A DNA stretch of 64,000 bases from Henricia sp. BOLD:AAB3569 (Eukaryota; Echinodermata; Asteroidea; Spinulosida; Echinasteridae): contig JBBELK010000529.1 of assembly GCA_037783545.1 (NCBI GenBank), forward strand, positions 838,251-902,250, read 5' to 3'. A program made the position numbers and the translations under genes. Below are positions 30,201-45,200 of the stretch, piece after piece. The notes below the pieces were generated by a model. That model was given only the letters and a program-made list of their open reading frames with translations, had not been told where the DNA came from and ran no database searches. How positions within the stretch are numbered: the first letter of the stretch is position 1; every line of letters starts with the position of its first letter.

Positions 30201-33200
30201 TTTGAAAAAAAATTATAATTTTTTGGCCAATATGTCAATTTTTCATAGGAATTGGCTTCGAAAACTGCCGAAATGGGCATAACTTTCGTTAGTAGTCATT
30301 TATGAGACATTTAAAAAAAATAATTTTGACAAAAATCGCTGCAACTGGAATAATTGCTGCAACTGGAATAATTGCTGCAACTGGAAAAATTGTATGATTC
30401 AGATTTTCCTCATAATATCAGGAAATGTTGCTTAGACCCAATAGATGTTATTTCCTGAATTTGACCTTGACTGCTCACCTAAAAAATGAAATATCAAATT
30501 TGGATAATTTCAGATTTTGAAAAAAATTAAAAATTTTTGGCCAATATGTCAATTTTTCATAGGAATTGGCTTCGAAAACTGCCGAAATGGGCATAACTTT
30601 CGTTAGTAGTCATTTATGAGACATTTAAAAAAAATAATTTTGACAAAAATCGCTGCAACTGGAATAATTGCTGCAACTGGAATAATTGCTGCAACTGGAA
30701 AAATTGTATGATTCAGATTTTCCTCATAATTTCAGGAAATGTTGCTTAGACCCAATAGATGTTATTTCCTGAATTTGACCTCGACTGCTCACCTAAAAAA
30801 TGAAATATCAAATTTGGATAATTTCAGATTTTGAAAAAAAATTATAATTTTTTGGCCAATATGTCAATTTTTCATAGGAATTGGCTTCGAAAACTGCCGA
30901 AATGGGCATAACTTTCGTTAGTAGTCATTTATGAGACATTTAAAAAAAAAAATTTTGACAAAAAACGCTGCAACTGGAATAATTGCTGCAACTGGAATAA
31001 TTGCTGCAACTGGAAAAATTGTATGATTCAGATTTTCCTCATAATTTCAGGAAATGTTGCTTAGACCCAATAGATGTTATTTCCTGAATTTGACCTTGAC
31101 TGCTCACCTAAAAAATGAAATATCAAATTTGGATAATTTCAGATTTTGAAAAAAAATTATAATTTTTTGGCCAATATGTCAATTTTTCATAGGAATTGGC
31201 TTCGAAAACTGCCGAAATGGGCATAACTTTCGTTAGTAGTCATTTATGAGACATTTAAAAAAAATAATTTTGACAATAATTGCTGCAACTGGAATAATTG
31301 CTGGAACTGGAAAAATTGTATGATTCAGATTTTCCTCATAATTTCAGGAAATGTTGCTTAGACCCAATAGATGTTATTTCCTGAATTTGACCTTGACTGC
31401 TCACCTAAAAAATGAAATATCAAATTTGGATAATTTCAGATTTTGAAAAAAAATTATAATTTTTTGGCCAATATGTCAATTTTTCATAGGAATTGGCTTC
31501 GAAAACTGCCGAAATGGGCATAACTTTCGTTAGTAGTCATTTATGAGACATTTAAAAAAAAAAATTTTGACAAAAAACGCTGCAACTGGAATAATTGCTG
31601 CAACTGGAATAATTGCTGCAACTGGAAAAATTGTATGATTCAGATTTTCCTCATAATTTCAGGAAATGTTGCTTAGACCCAATAGATGTTATTTCCTGAA
31701 TTTGACCTTGACTGCTCACCTAAAAAATGAAATATCAAATTTGGATAATTTCAGATTTTGAAAAAAAATTATAATTTTTTGGCCAATATGTCAATTTTTC
31801 ATAGGAATTGGCTTCGAAAACTGCCGAAATGGGCATAACTTTCGTTAGTAGTCATTTATGAGACATTTAAAAAAAATAATTTTGACAATAATTGCTGCAA
31901 CTGGAATAATTGCTGGAACTGGAAAAATTGTATGATTCAGATTTTCCTCATAATTTCAGGAAATGTTGCTTAGACCCAATAGATGTTATTTCCTGAATTT
32001 GACCTTGACTGCTCACCTAAAAAATGAAATATCAAATTTGGATAATTTCAGATTTTGAAAAAAAAATATAATTTTTTGGCCAATATGTCAATTTTTCATA
32101 GGAATTGGCTTCGAAAACTGCCGAAATGGGCATAACTTTTGTTAGTAGTCATTTATGAGACATTTAAACAAAATAATTTTGACAAAAATCGCTGCAACTG
32201 GAATAATTGCTGCAACTGGAATAATTGCTGCAACTGGAAAAATTGTATGATTCAGATTTTCCTCATAATATCAGGAAATGTTGCTTAGACCCAATAGATG
32301 TTATTTCCTGAATTTGACCTTGACTGCTCACCTAAAAAATAAAATATCAAATTTGGATAATTTCAGATTTTGAAAAAAATTAAAAATTTTTGGCCAATAT
32401 GTCAATTTTTCATAGGAATTGGCTTCGAAAACTGCCGAAATGGGCATAACTTTCGTTAGTAGTCATTTATGAGACATTTAAAAAAAATAATTTTGACAAA
32501 AATCGCTGCAACTGGAATAATTGCTGCAACTGGAATAATTGCTGCAACTGGAAAAATTGTATGATTCAGATTTTCCTCATAATTTCAGGAAATGTTGCTT
32601 AGACCCAATAGATGTTATTTCCTGAATTTGACCTTGACTGCTCACCTAAAAAATGAAATATCAAATTTGGATAATTTCAGATTTTGAAAAAAAATTATAA
32701 TTTTTTGGCCAATATGTCAATTTTTCATAGGAATTGGCTTCGAAAACTGCCGAAATGGGCATAACTTTCGTTAGTAGTCATTTATGAGACATTTAAAAAA
32801 AATAATTTTGACAAAAAACGCTGCAACTGGAATAATTGCTGCAACTGGAATAATTGCTGCAACTGGAAAAATTGTATGATTCAGATTTTCCTCATAATTT
32901 CAGGAAATGTTGCTTAGACCCAATAGATGTTATTTCCTGAATTTGACCTTGACTGCTCACCTAAAAAATGAAATATCAAATTTGGATAATTTCAGATTTT
33001 GAAAAAAAATTATAATTTTTTGGCCAATATGTCAATTTTTCATAGGAATTGGCTTCGAAAACTGCCGAAATGGGCATAACTTTCGTTAGTAGTCATTTAT
33101 GAGACATTTAAAAAAAATAATTTTGACAAAAATCGCTGCAACTGGAATAATTGCTGCAACTGGAATAATTGCTGCAACTGGAAAAATTGTATGATTCAGA

Positions 33201-36200
33201 TTTTCCTCATAATTTCAGGAAATGTTGCTTAGACCCAATAGATGTTATTTCCTGAATTTGACCTTGACTGCTCACCTAAAAAATGAAATATCAAATTTGG
33301 ATAATTTCAGATTTTGAAAAAAAATTATAATTTTTTGGCCAATATGTCAATTTTTCATAGGAATTGGCTTCGAAAACTGCCGAAATGGGCATAACTTTCG
33401 TTAGTAGTCATTTATGAGACATTTAAAAAAAATAATTTTGACAAAAATCGCTGCAACTGGAATAATTGCTGCAACTGGAATAATTGCTGCAACTGGAAAA
33501 ATTGTATGATTCAGATTTTCCTCATAATTTCAGGAAATGTTGCTTAGACCCAATAGATGTTATTTCCTGAATTTGACCTTGACTGCTCACCTAAAAAATG
33601 AAATATCAAATTTGGATAATTTCAGATTTTGAAAAAAAATTATAATTTTTTGGCCAATATGTCAATTTTTCATGGGAATTGGCTTCGAAAACTGCCGAAA
33701 TGGGCATAACTTTCGTTAGTAGTCATTTATGAGACATTTAAAAAAAATAATTTTGACAAAAATCGCTGCAACTGGAATAATTGCTGCAACTGGAATAATT
33801 GCTGCAACTGGAAAAATTGTATGATTCAGATTTTCCTCATAATTTCAGGAAATGTTGCTTAGACCCAATAGATGTTATTTCCTGAATTTGACCTTGACTG
33901 CTCACCTAAAAAATGAAATATCAAATTTGGATAATTTCAGATTTTGAAAAACAATTATAATTTTTTGGCCAATATGTCAATTTTTCATAGGAATTGGCTT
34001 CGAAAACTGCCGAAATGGGCATAACTTTCGTTAGTAGTCATTTATGAGACATTTAAAAAAAATAATTTTGACAAAAATCGCTGCAACTGGAATAATTGCT
34101 GCAACTGGAATAATTGCTGCAACTGGAAAAATTGTATGATTCAGATTTTCCTCATAATTTCAGGAAATGTTGCTTAGACCCAATAGATGTTATTTCCTGA
34201 ATTTGACCTTGACTGCTCACCTAAAAAATGAAATATCAAATTTGGATAATTTCAGATTTTGAAAAATAATTATAATTTTTTGGCCAATATGTCAATTTTT
34301 CATAGGAATTGGCTTCGAAAACTGCCGAAATGGGCATAACTTTCGTTAGTAGTCATTTATGAGACATTTAAAAAAAATAATTTTGACAAAAATCGCTGCA
34401 ACTGGAATAATTGCTGCAACTGGAAAAATTGCTGCAACTGGAAAAATTGTATGATTCAGATTTTCCTCATAATTTCAGGAAATGTTGCTTAGACCCAATA
34501 GATGTTATTTCCTGAATTGACCTTGACTGCTCACCTAAAAAATAAAATATCAAATTTGGATAATTTCAGATTTTGAAAAAAAATTATAATTTTTTGGCCA
34601 ATATGTCAATTTTTCATAGGAATTGGCTTCGAAAACTGCCGAAATGGGCATAACTTTCGTTAGTAGTCATTTATGAGACATTTAAAAAAAATAATTTTGA
34701 CAAAAATCGCTGCAACTGGAATAATTGCTGCAACTGGAATAATTGCTGCAACTGGAAAAATTGTATGATTCAGATTTTCCTCATAATTTCAGGAAATGTT
34801 GCTTAGACCCAATAGATGTTATTTCCTGAATTTGACCTTGACTGCTCACCTAAAAAATGAAATATCAAATTTGGATAATTTCAGATTTTGAAAAACAATT
34901 ATAATTTTTTGGCCAATATGTCAATTTTTCATAGGAATTGGCTTCGAAAACTGCCGAAATGGGCATAACTTTCGTTAGTAGTCATTTATGAGACATTTAA
35001 AAAAAATAATTTTGACAAAAATCGCTGCAACTGGAATAATTGCTGCAACTGGAATAATTGCTGCAACTGGAAAAATTGTATGATTCAGATTTTCCTCATA
35101 ATTTCAGGAAATGTTGCTTAGACCCAATAGATGTTATTTCCTGAATTGACCTTGACTGCTCACCTAAAAAATGAAATATCAAATTTGGATAATTTCAGAT
35201 TTTGAAAAAAAATTATAATTTTTTGGCCAATATGTCAATTTTTCATAGGAATTGGCTTCGAAAACTGCCGAAATGGGCATAACTTTCGTTAGTAGTCATT
35301 TATGAGACATTTAAAAAAAATAATTTTGACAAAAATCGCTGCAACTGGAATAATTGCTGCAACTGGAATAATTGCTGCAACTGGAAAAATTGTATGATTC
35401 AGATTTTCCTCATAATTTCAGGAAATGTTGCTTAGACCCAATAGATGTTATTTCCTGAATTTGACCTTGACTGCTCACCTAAAAAATGAAATATCAAATT
35501 TGGATAATTTCAGATTTTGAAAAACAATTATAATTTTTTGGCCAATATGTCAATTTTTCATAGGAATTGGCTTCGAAAACTGCCGAAATGGGCATAACTT
35601 TCGTTAGTAGTCATTTATGAGACATTTAAAAAAAATAATTTTGACAAAAATCGCTGCAACTGGAATAATTGCTGCAACTGGAATAATTGCTGCAACTGGA
35701 AAAATTGTATGATTCAGATTTTCCTCATAATATCAGGAAATGTTGCTTAGACCCAATAGATGTTATTTCCTGAATTTGACCTTGACTGCTCACCTAAAAA
35801 ATGAAATATCAAATTTGGATAATTTCAGATTTTGAAAAAAATTAAAATTTTTTGGCCAATATGTCAATTTTTCATAGGAATTGGCTTCGAAAACTGCCGA
35901 AATGGGCATAACTTTCGTTAGTAGTCATTTATGAGACATTTAAAAAAAATAATTTTGACAAAAATCGCTGCAACTGGAATAATTGCTGCAATTGGAATAA
36001 TTGCTGCAACTGGAAAAATTGTATGATTCAGATTTTCCTCATAATTTCAGGAAATGTTGCTTAGACCCAATAGATGTTATTTCCTGAATTTGACCTTGAC
36101 TGCTCACCTAAAAAATGAAATATCAAATTTGGATAATTTCAGATTTTGAAAAAAAATTATAATTTTTTGGCCAATATGTCAATTTTTCATAGGAATTGGC

Positions 36201-39200
36201 TTCGAAAACTGCCGAAATGGGCATAACTTTCGTTAGTAGTCATTTATGAGACATTTAAAAAAAATAATTTTGACAAAAAACGCTGCAACTGGAATAATTG
36301 CTGCAACTGGAATAATTGCTGCAACTGGAAAAATTGTATGATTCAGATTTTCCTCATCATTTCAGGAAATGTTGCTTAGACCCAATAGATGTTATTTCCT
36401 GAATTTGACCTTGACTGCTCACCTAAAAAATGAAATATCAAATTTGGATAATTTCAGATTTTGAAAAACAATTATAATTTTTTGGCCAATATGTCAATTT
36501 TTCATAGGAATTGGCTTCGAAAACTGCCGAAATGGGCATAACTTTCGTTAGTAGTCATTTATGAGACATTTAAAAAAAATAATTTTGACAAAAATCGCTG
36601 CAACTGGAATAATTGCTGCAACTGGAATAATTGCTGCAACTGGAAAAATTGTATGATTCAGATTTTCCTCATAATTTCAGGAAATGTTGCTTAGACCTAA
36701 TAGATGTTATTTCCTGAATTTGACCTTGACTGCTCACCTAAAAAATGAAATATCAAATTTGGATAATTTCAGATTTTGAAAAAAAATTATAATTTTTTGG
36801 CCAATATGTCAATTTTTCATAGGAATTGGCTTCGAAAACTGCCGAAATGGGCATAACTTTCGTTAGTAGTCATTTATGAGACATTTAAAAAAAATAATTT
36901 TGACAAAAATCGCTGCAACTGGAATAATTGCTGCAACTGGAATAATTGCTGCAACTGGAAAAATTGTATGATTCAGATTTTCCTCATAATTTCAGGAAAT
37001 GTTGCTTAGACCCAATAGATGTTATTTCCTGAATTTGACCTTGACTGCTCACCTAAAAAATGAAATATCAAATTTGGATAATTTCAGATTTTGAAAAACA
37101 ATTATAATTTTTTGGCCAATATGTCAATTTTTCATGGGAATTGGCTTCGAAAACTGCCGAAATGGGCATAACTTTCGTTAGTAGTCATTTATGAGACATT
37201 TAAAAAAAATAATTTTGACATAAATCGCTGCAACTGGAATAATTGCTGCAACTGGAATAATTGCTGCAACTGGAAAAATTGTATGATTCAGATTTTCCTC
37301 ATAATTTCAGGAAATGTTGCTTAGACCCAATAGATGTTATTTCCTGAATTTGACCTTGACTGCTCACCTAAAAAATGAAATATCAAATTTTGATAATTTC
37401 AGATTTTGAAAAATAATTATAATTTTTTGGCCAATATGTCAATTTTTCATAGGAATTGGCTTCGAAAACTGCCGAAATGGGCATAACTTTCGTTAGTAGT
37501 CATTTATGAGACATTTAAAAAAAAAAATGTTGACAAAAATCGCTGCAACTGGAATAATTGCTGCAACTGGAAAAATTATATGATTCAGATTTTCCTTATA
37601 ATTTCAGGAAATGTTGCTTAGACCCAATAGATGTTATTTCCTGAATTTGACCTTGACTGCTCACCTAAAAAATGAAATATCAAATTTGGATAATTTCAGA
37701 TTTTGAAAAACAATTATAATTTTTTGGCCAATATGTCAATTTTTCATAGGAATTGGCTTCGAAAACTGCCGAAATGGGCATAACTTTCGTTAGTAGTCAT
37801 TTATGAGACATTTAAAAAAAATAATTTTGACAAAAATCGCTGCAACTGGAATAATTGCTGCAACTGGAAAAATTGCTGCAACTGGAAAAATTGTATGATT
37901 CAGATTTTCCTCATAATTTCAGGAAATGTTGCTTAGATCCAATAGATGTTATTTCCTGAATTTGACCTTGACTGCTCACCTAAAAAATGAAATATCAAAT
38001 TTGGATAATTTCAGATTTTGAAAAACAATTATAATTTTTTGGCCAATATGTCAATTTTTCATAGGAATTGACTTCGAAAACTGCCGAAATGGGCATAACT
38101 TTCGTTAGTAGTCATTTATGAGACATTTAAAAAAAAAAATTTTGACAAAAATCGCTGCAACTGGAATAATTGCTGCAACTGGAATAATTGCTGCAACTGG
38201 AAAAATTGTATGATTCAGATTTTCCTCATAATTTCAGGAAATGTTGCTTAGACCCAATAGATGTTATTTCCTGAATTTGACCTTGACTGCTCACCTAAAA
38301 AATGAAATATCAAATTTGGATAATTTCAGATTTTGAAAAACAATTATAATTTTTTGGCCAATATGTCAATTTTTCATAGGAATTGGCTTCGAAAACTGCC
38401 GAAATGGGCATAACTTTCGTTAGTAGTCATTTATGAGACATTTAAAAAAAATAATTTTGACAAAAATCGCTGCAACTGGAATAATTGCTGCAACTGGAAA
38501 AATTGCTGCAACTGGAAAAATTGTATGATTCAGATTTTCCTCATAATTTCAGGAAATGTTGCTTAGACCCAATAGATGTTATTTCCTGAATTTGACCTTG
38601 ACTGCTCACCTAAAAAATGAAATATCAAATTTGGATAATTTCAGATTTTGAAAAACAATTATAATTTTTTGGCCAATATGTCAATTTTTCATAGGAATTG
38701 GCTTCGAAAACTGCCGAAATGGGCATAACTTTCGTTAGTAGTCATTTATGAGACATTTAAAAAAAAAAATTTTGACAAAAATCGCTGCAACTGGAATAAT
38801 TGCTGCAACTGGAATAATTGCTGCAACTGGAAAAATTGTATGATTCAGATTTTCCTCATAATTTCAGGAAATGTTGCTTAGACCCAATAGATGTTATTTC
38901 CTGAATTTGACCTTGACTGCTCACCTAAAAAATGAAATATCAAATTTGGATAATTTCAGATTTTGAAAAAAAATTATAATTTTTTGGCCAATATGTCAAT
39001 TTTTCATAGGAATTGGCTTCGAAAACTGCCGAAATGGGCATAACTTTCGTTAGTAGTCATTTATGAGACATTTAAAAAAAATAATTTTGACAAAAATCGC
39101 TGCAACTGGAATAATTGCTGCAACTGGAATAATTGCTGCAACTGGAAAAATTGTATGATTCAGATTTTCCTCATAATTTCAGGAAATGTTGCTTAGACCC

Positions 39201-42200
39201 AATAGATGTTATTTCCTGAATTTGACCTTGACTGCTCACCTAAAAAATGAAATATCAAATTTGGATAATTTCAGATTTTGAAAACAATTATAATTTTTTG
39301 GCCAATATGTCAATTTTTCATAGGAATTGGCTTCGAAAACTGCCGAAATGGGCATAACTTTCGTTAGTAGTCATTTATGAGACATTTACAAAAAATAATT
39401 TTGACAAAAATCGCTGCAACTGGAATAATTGCTGCAACTGGAATAATTGCTGCAACTGGAAAAATTGTATGATTCAGATTTTCCTCATAATTTCAGGAAA
39501 TGTTGCTTAGACCCAATAGATGTTATTTCCTGAATTTGACCTTGACTGCTCACCTAAAAAATGAAATATCAAATTTGGATAATTTCAGATTTTGAAAAAA
39601 AATTATAATTTTTTGCCCAATATGTCAATTTTTCATAGGAATTGGCTTCGAAAACTGCCGAAATGGGCATAACTTTCGTTAGTAGTCATTTATGAGACAT
39701 TTAAAAAAAAAAATTTTGACAAAAAACGCTGCAACTGGAATAATTGCTGCAACTGGAATAATTGCTGCAACTGGAAAAATTGTATGATTCAGATTTTCCT
39801 CATAATTTCAGGAAATGTTGCTTAGACCCAATAGATGTTATTTCCTGAATTTGACCTTGACTGCTCACCTAAAAAATGAAATATCAAATTTGGATAATTT
39901 CAGATTTTGAAAAAAAATTATAATTTTTTCGCCAATATGTCAATTTTTCATAGGAATTGGCTTCGAAAACTGCCGAAATGGGCATAACTTTCGTTAGTAG
40001 TCATTTATGAGACATTTAAAAAAAAAAATTTTGACAAAAATCGCTGCAACTGGAATAATTGCTGCAACTGGAATAATTGCTGCAACTGGAAAAATTGTAT
40101 GATTCAGATTTTCCTCATAATTTCAGGAAATGTTGCTTAGACCCAATAGATGTTATTTCCTGAATTTGACCTTGACTGCTCACCTAAAAAATGAAATATC
40201 AAATTTGGATAATTTCAGATTTTGAAAAACAATTATAATTTTTTGGCCAATATGTCAATTTTTCATAGGAATTGGCTTCGAAAACTGCCGAAATGGGCAT
40301 AACTTTCGTTAGTAGTCATTTATGAGACATTTAAAAAAAATAATTTTGACAAAAATCGCTGCAACTGGAATAATTGCTGCAACTGGAATAATTGCTGCAA
40401 CTGGAAAAATTGTATGATTCAGATTTTCCTCATAATTTCAGGAAATGTTGCTTAGACCCAATAGATGTTATTTCCTGAATTTGACCTTGACTGCTCACCT
40501 AAAAAATGAAATATCAAATTTGGATAATTTCAGATTTTGAAAAAAAATTATAATTTTTTGGCCAATATGTAAATTTTTCATGGGAATTGGCTTCGAAAAC
40601 TGCCGAAATGGGCATAACTTTCGTTAGTAGTCATTTATGAGACATTTAAAAAAAATAATTTTGACATAAATCGCTGCAACTGGAATAATTGCTGCAACTG
40701 GAATAATTGCTGCAACTGGAAAAATTGTATGATTCAGATTTTCCTCATAATTTCAGGAAATGTTGCTTAGACCCAATAGATGTTATTTCCTGAATTTGAC
40801 CTTGACTGCTCACCTAAAAAATGAAATATCAAATTTTGATAATTTCAGATTTTGAAAAATAATTATAATTTTTTGGCCAATATGTCAATTTTTCATAGGA
40901 ATTGGCTTCGAAAACTGCCGAAATGGGCATAACTTTCGTTAGTAGTCATTTATGAGACATTTAAAAAAAATAATTTTGACAAAAATCGCTGCAACTGGAA
41001 TAATTGCTGCAACTGGAATAATTGCTGCAACTGGAAAAATTGTATGATTCAGATTTTCCTCATAATTTCAGGAAATGTTGCTTAGACCCAATAGATGTTA
41101 TTTCCTGAATTTGACCTTGACTGCTCACCTAAAAAATGAAATATCAAATTTGGATAATTTCAGATTTTGAAAACAATTATAATTTTTTGGCCAATATGTC
41201 AATTTTTCATAGGAATTGGCTTCGAAAACTGCCGAAATGGGCATAACTTTCGTTAGTAGTCATTTATGAGACATTTACAAAAAATAATTTTGACAAAAAT
41301 CGCTGCAACTGGAATAATTGCTGCAACTGGAATAATTGCTGCAACTGGAAAAATTGTATGATTCAGATTTTCCTCATAATTTCAGGAAATGTTGCTTAGA
41401 CCCAATAGATGTTATTTCCTGAATTTGACCTTGACTGCTCACCTAAAAAATGAAATATCAAATTTGGATAATTTCAGATTTTGAAAAAAAATTATAATTT
41501 TTTGCCCAATATGTCAATTTTTCATAGGAATTGGCTTCGAAAACTGCCGAAATGGGCATAACTTTCGTTAGTAGTCATTTATGAGACATTTAAAAAAAAA
41601 AATTTTGACAAAAAACGCTGCAACTGGAATAATTGCTGCAACTGGAATAATTGCTGCAACTGGAAAAATTGTATGATTCAGATTTTCCTCATAATTTCAG
41701 GAAATGTTGCTTAGACCCAATAGATGTTATTTCCTGAATTTGACCTTGACTGCTCACCTAAAAAATGAAATATCAAATTTGGATAATTTCAGATTTTGAA
41801 AAAAAATTATAATTTTTTCGCCAATATGTCAATTTTTCATAGGAATTGGCTTCGAAAACTGCCGAAATGGGCATAACTTTCGTTAGTAGTCATTTATGAG
41901 ACATTTAAAAAAAAAAATTTTGACAAAAATCGCTGCAACTGGAATAATTGCTGCAACTGGAATAATTGCTGCAACTGGAAAAATTGTATGATTCAGATTT
42001 TCCTCATAATTTCAGGAAATGTTGCTTAGACCCAATAGATGTTATTTCCTGAATTTGACCTTGACTGCTCACCTAAAAAATGAAATATCAAATTTGGATA
42101 ATTTCAGATTTTGAAAAACAATTATAATTTTTTGGCCAATATGTCAATTTTTCATAGGAATTGGCTTCGAAAACTGCCGAAATGGGCATAACTTTCGTTA

Positions 42201-45200
42201 GTAGTCATTTATGAGACATTTAAAAAAAATAATTTTGACAAAAATCGCTGCAACTGGAATAATTGCTGCAACTGGAATAATTGCTGCAACTGGAAAAATT
42301 GTATGATTCAGATTTTCCTCATAATTTCAGGAAATGTTGCTTAGACCCAATAGATGTTATTTCCTGAATTTGACCTTGACTGCTCACCTAAAAAATGAAA
42401 TATCAAATTTGGATAATTTCAGATTTTGAAAAAAAATTATAATTTTTTGGCCAATATGTAAATTTTTCATGGGAATTGGCTTCGAAAACTGCCGAAATGG
42501 GCATAACTTTCGTTAGTAGTCATTTATGAGACATTTAAAAAAAAAAATTTTGACAAAAATCGCTGCAACTGGAATAATTGCTGCAACTGGAATAATTGCT
42601 GCAACTGGAAAAATTGTATGATTCAGATTTTCCTCATAATTTCAGGAAATGTTGCTTAGACCCAATAGATGTTATTTCCTGAATTTGACCTTGACTGCTC
42701 ACCTAAAAAATGAAATATCAAATTTTGATAATTTCAGATTTTGAAAAATAATTATAATTTTTTGGCCAATATGTCAATTTTTCATAGGAATTGGCTTCGA
42801 AAACTGCCGAAATGGGCATAACTTTCGTTAGTAGTCATTTATGAGACATTTAAAAAAAAAATTTTGACAAAAATCGCTGCAACTGGAATAATTGCTGCAA
42901 CTGGAAAAATTGTATGATTCAGATTTTCCTCATAATTTCAGGAAATGTTGCTTAGACCCAATAGATGTTATTTCCTGAATTTGACCTTGACTGCTCACCT
43001 AAAAAATGAAATATCAAATTTGGATAATTTCAGATTTTGAAAAAAAATTATAATTTTTTGGCCAATATGTCAATTTTTCATAGGAATTGGCTTCGAAAAC
43101 TGCCGAAATGGGCATAACTTTCGTTAGTAGTCATTTATGAGACATTTAAAAAAAATAATTTTGACAAAAATCGCTGCAACTGGAATAATTGCTGCAACTG
43201 GAAAAATTGCTGCAACTGGAAAAATTGTATGATTCAGATTTTCCTCATAATTTCAGGAAATGTTGCTTAGACCCAATAGATGTTATTTCCTGAATTTGAC
43301 CTTGACTGCTCACCTAAAAAATGAAATATCAAATTTTGATAATTTCAGATTTTGAAAAAAAATTATAATTTTTTGGCCAATATGTCAATTTTTCATAGGA
43401 ATTGGCTTCGAAAACTGCCGAAATGGGCATAACTTTCGTTAGTAGTCATTTATGAGACATTTAAAAAAAATAATTTTGACAAAAATCGCTGCAACTGGAA
43501 TAATTGCTGCAACTGGAATAATTGCTGCAACTGGAAAAATTGTATGATTCAGATTTTCCTCATAATTTCAGGAAATGTTGCTTAGACCCAATAGATGTTA
43601 TTTCCTGAATTTGACCTTGACTGCTCACCTAAAAAATGAAATATCAAATTTAGATAATTTCAGATTTTGAAAAACAATTATAATTTTTTGGCCAATATGT
43701 CAATTTTTCATAGGAATTGGCTTCGAAAACTGCCGAAATGGGCATAACTTTCGTTAGTAGTCATTTATGAGACATTTAAAAAAAATAATTTTGACAAAAA
43801 ATCGATGCAACTGGAATAATTGCTGCAACTGGAATAATTGCTGCAACTGGAAAAATTGTATGATTCAGATTTTCCTCATAATTTCAGGAAATGTTGCTTA
43901 GACCCAATAGATGTTATTTCCTGAATTTGACCTTGACTGCTCACCTAAAAAATGAAATATCAAATTTGGATAATTTCAGATTTTGAAAAAAAATTATAAT
44001 TTTTTGGCCAATATGTCAATTTTTCATAGGAATTGGCTTCGAAAACTGCCGAAATGGGCATAACTTTCGTTAGTAGTCATTTATGAGACATTTAAAAAAA
44101 ATAATTTTGACAAAAATCGCTGCAACTGGAATAATTGCTGCAACTGGAATAATTGCTGCAACTGGAAAAATTGTATGATTCAGATTTTCCTCATAATTTC
44201 AGGAAATGTTGCTTAGACCCAATAGATGTTATTTCCTGAATTTGACCTTGACTGCTCACCTAAAAAATGAAATATCAAATTTAGATAATTTCAGATTTTG
44301 AAAAACAATTATAATTTTTTGGCCAATATGTCAATTTTTCATAGGAATTGGCTTCGAAAACTGCCGAAATGGGCATAACTTTCGTTAGTAGTCATTTATG
44401 AGACATTTAAAAAAAATAATTTTGACAAAAATCGATGCAACTGGAATAATTGCTGCAACTGGAATAATTGCTGCAACTGGAAAAATTGTATGATTCAGAT
44501 TTTCCTCATAATTTCAGGAAATGTTGCTTAGACCCAATAGATGTTATTTCCTGAATTTGACCTTGACTGCTCACCTAAAAAATGAAATATCAAATTTGGA
44601 TAATTTCAGATTTTGAAAAAAAATTATAATTTTTTGGCCAATATGTCAATTTTTCATGGGAATTGGCTTCGAAAACTGCCGAAATGGGCATAACTTTCGT
44701 TAGTAGTCATTTATGAGACATTTAAAAAAAATTTTGACAAAAATCGCTGCAACTGGAATAATTGCTGCAACTGGAATAATTGCTGCAACTGGAAAAATTG
44801 TATGATTCAGATTTTCCTCATAATTTCAGGAAATGTTGCTTAGACCCAATAGATGTTATTTCCTGAATTTGACCTTGACTGCTCACCTAAAAAATGAAAT
44901 ATCAAATTTTGATAATTTCAGATTTTGAAAAATAATTATAATTTTTTGGCCAATATTTTAATTTTTCATAGGAATTGGCTTCGAAAACTGCCGAAATGGG
45001 CATAACTTTCGTTAGTAGTCATTTATGAGACATTTAAAAAAAAAATTTTGACAAAAATCGCTGCAACTGGAATAATTGCTGCAACTGGAAAAATTGTATG
45101 ATTCAGATTTTCCTCATAATTTCAGGAAATGTTGCTTAGACCCAATAGATGTTATTTCCTGAATTTGACCTTGACTGCTCACCTAAAAAATGAAATATCA

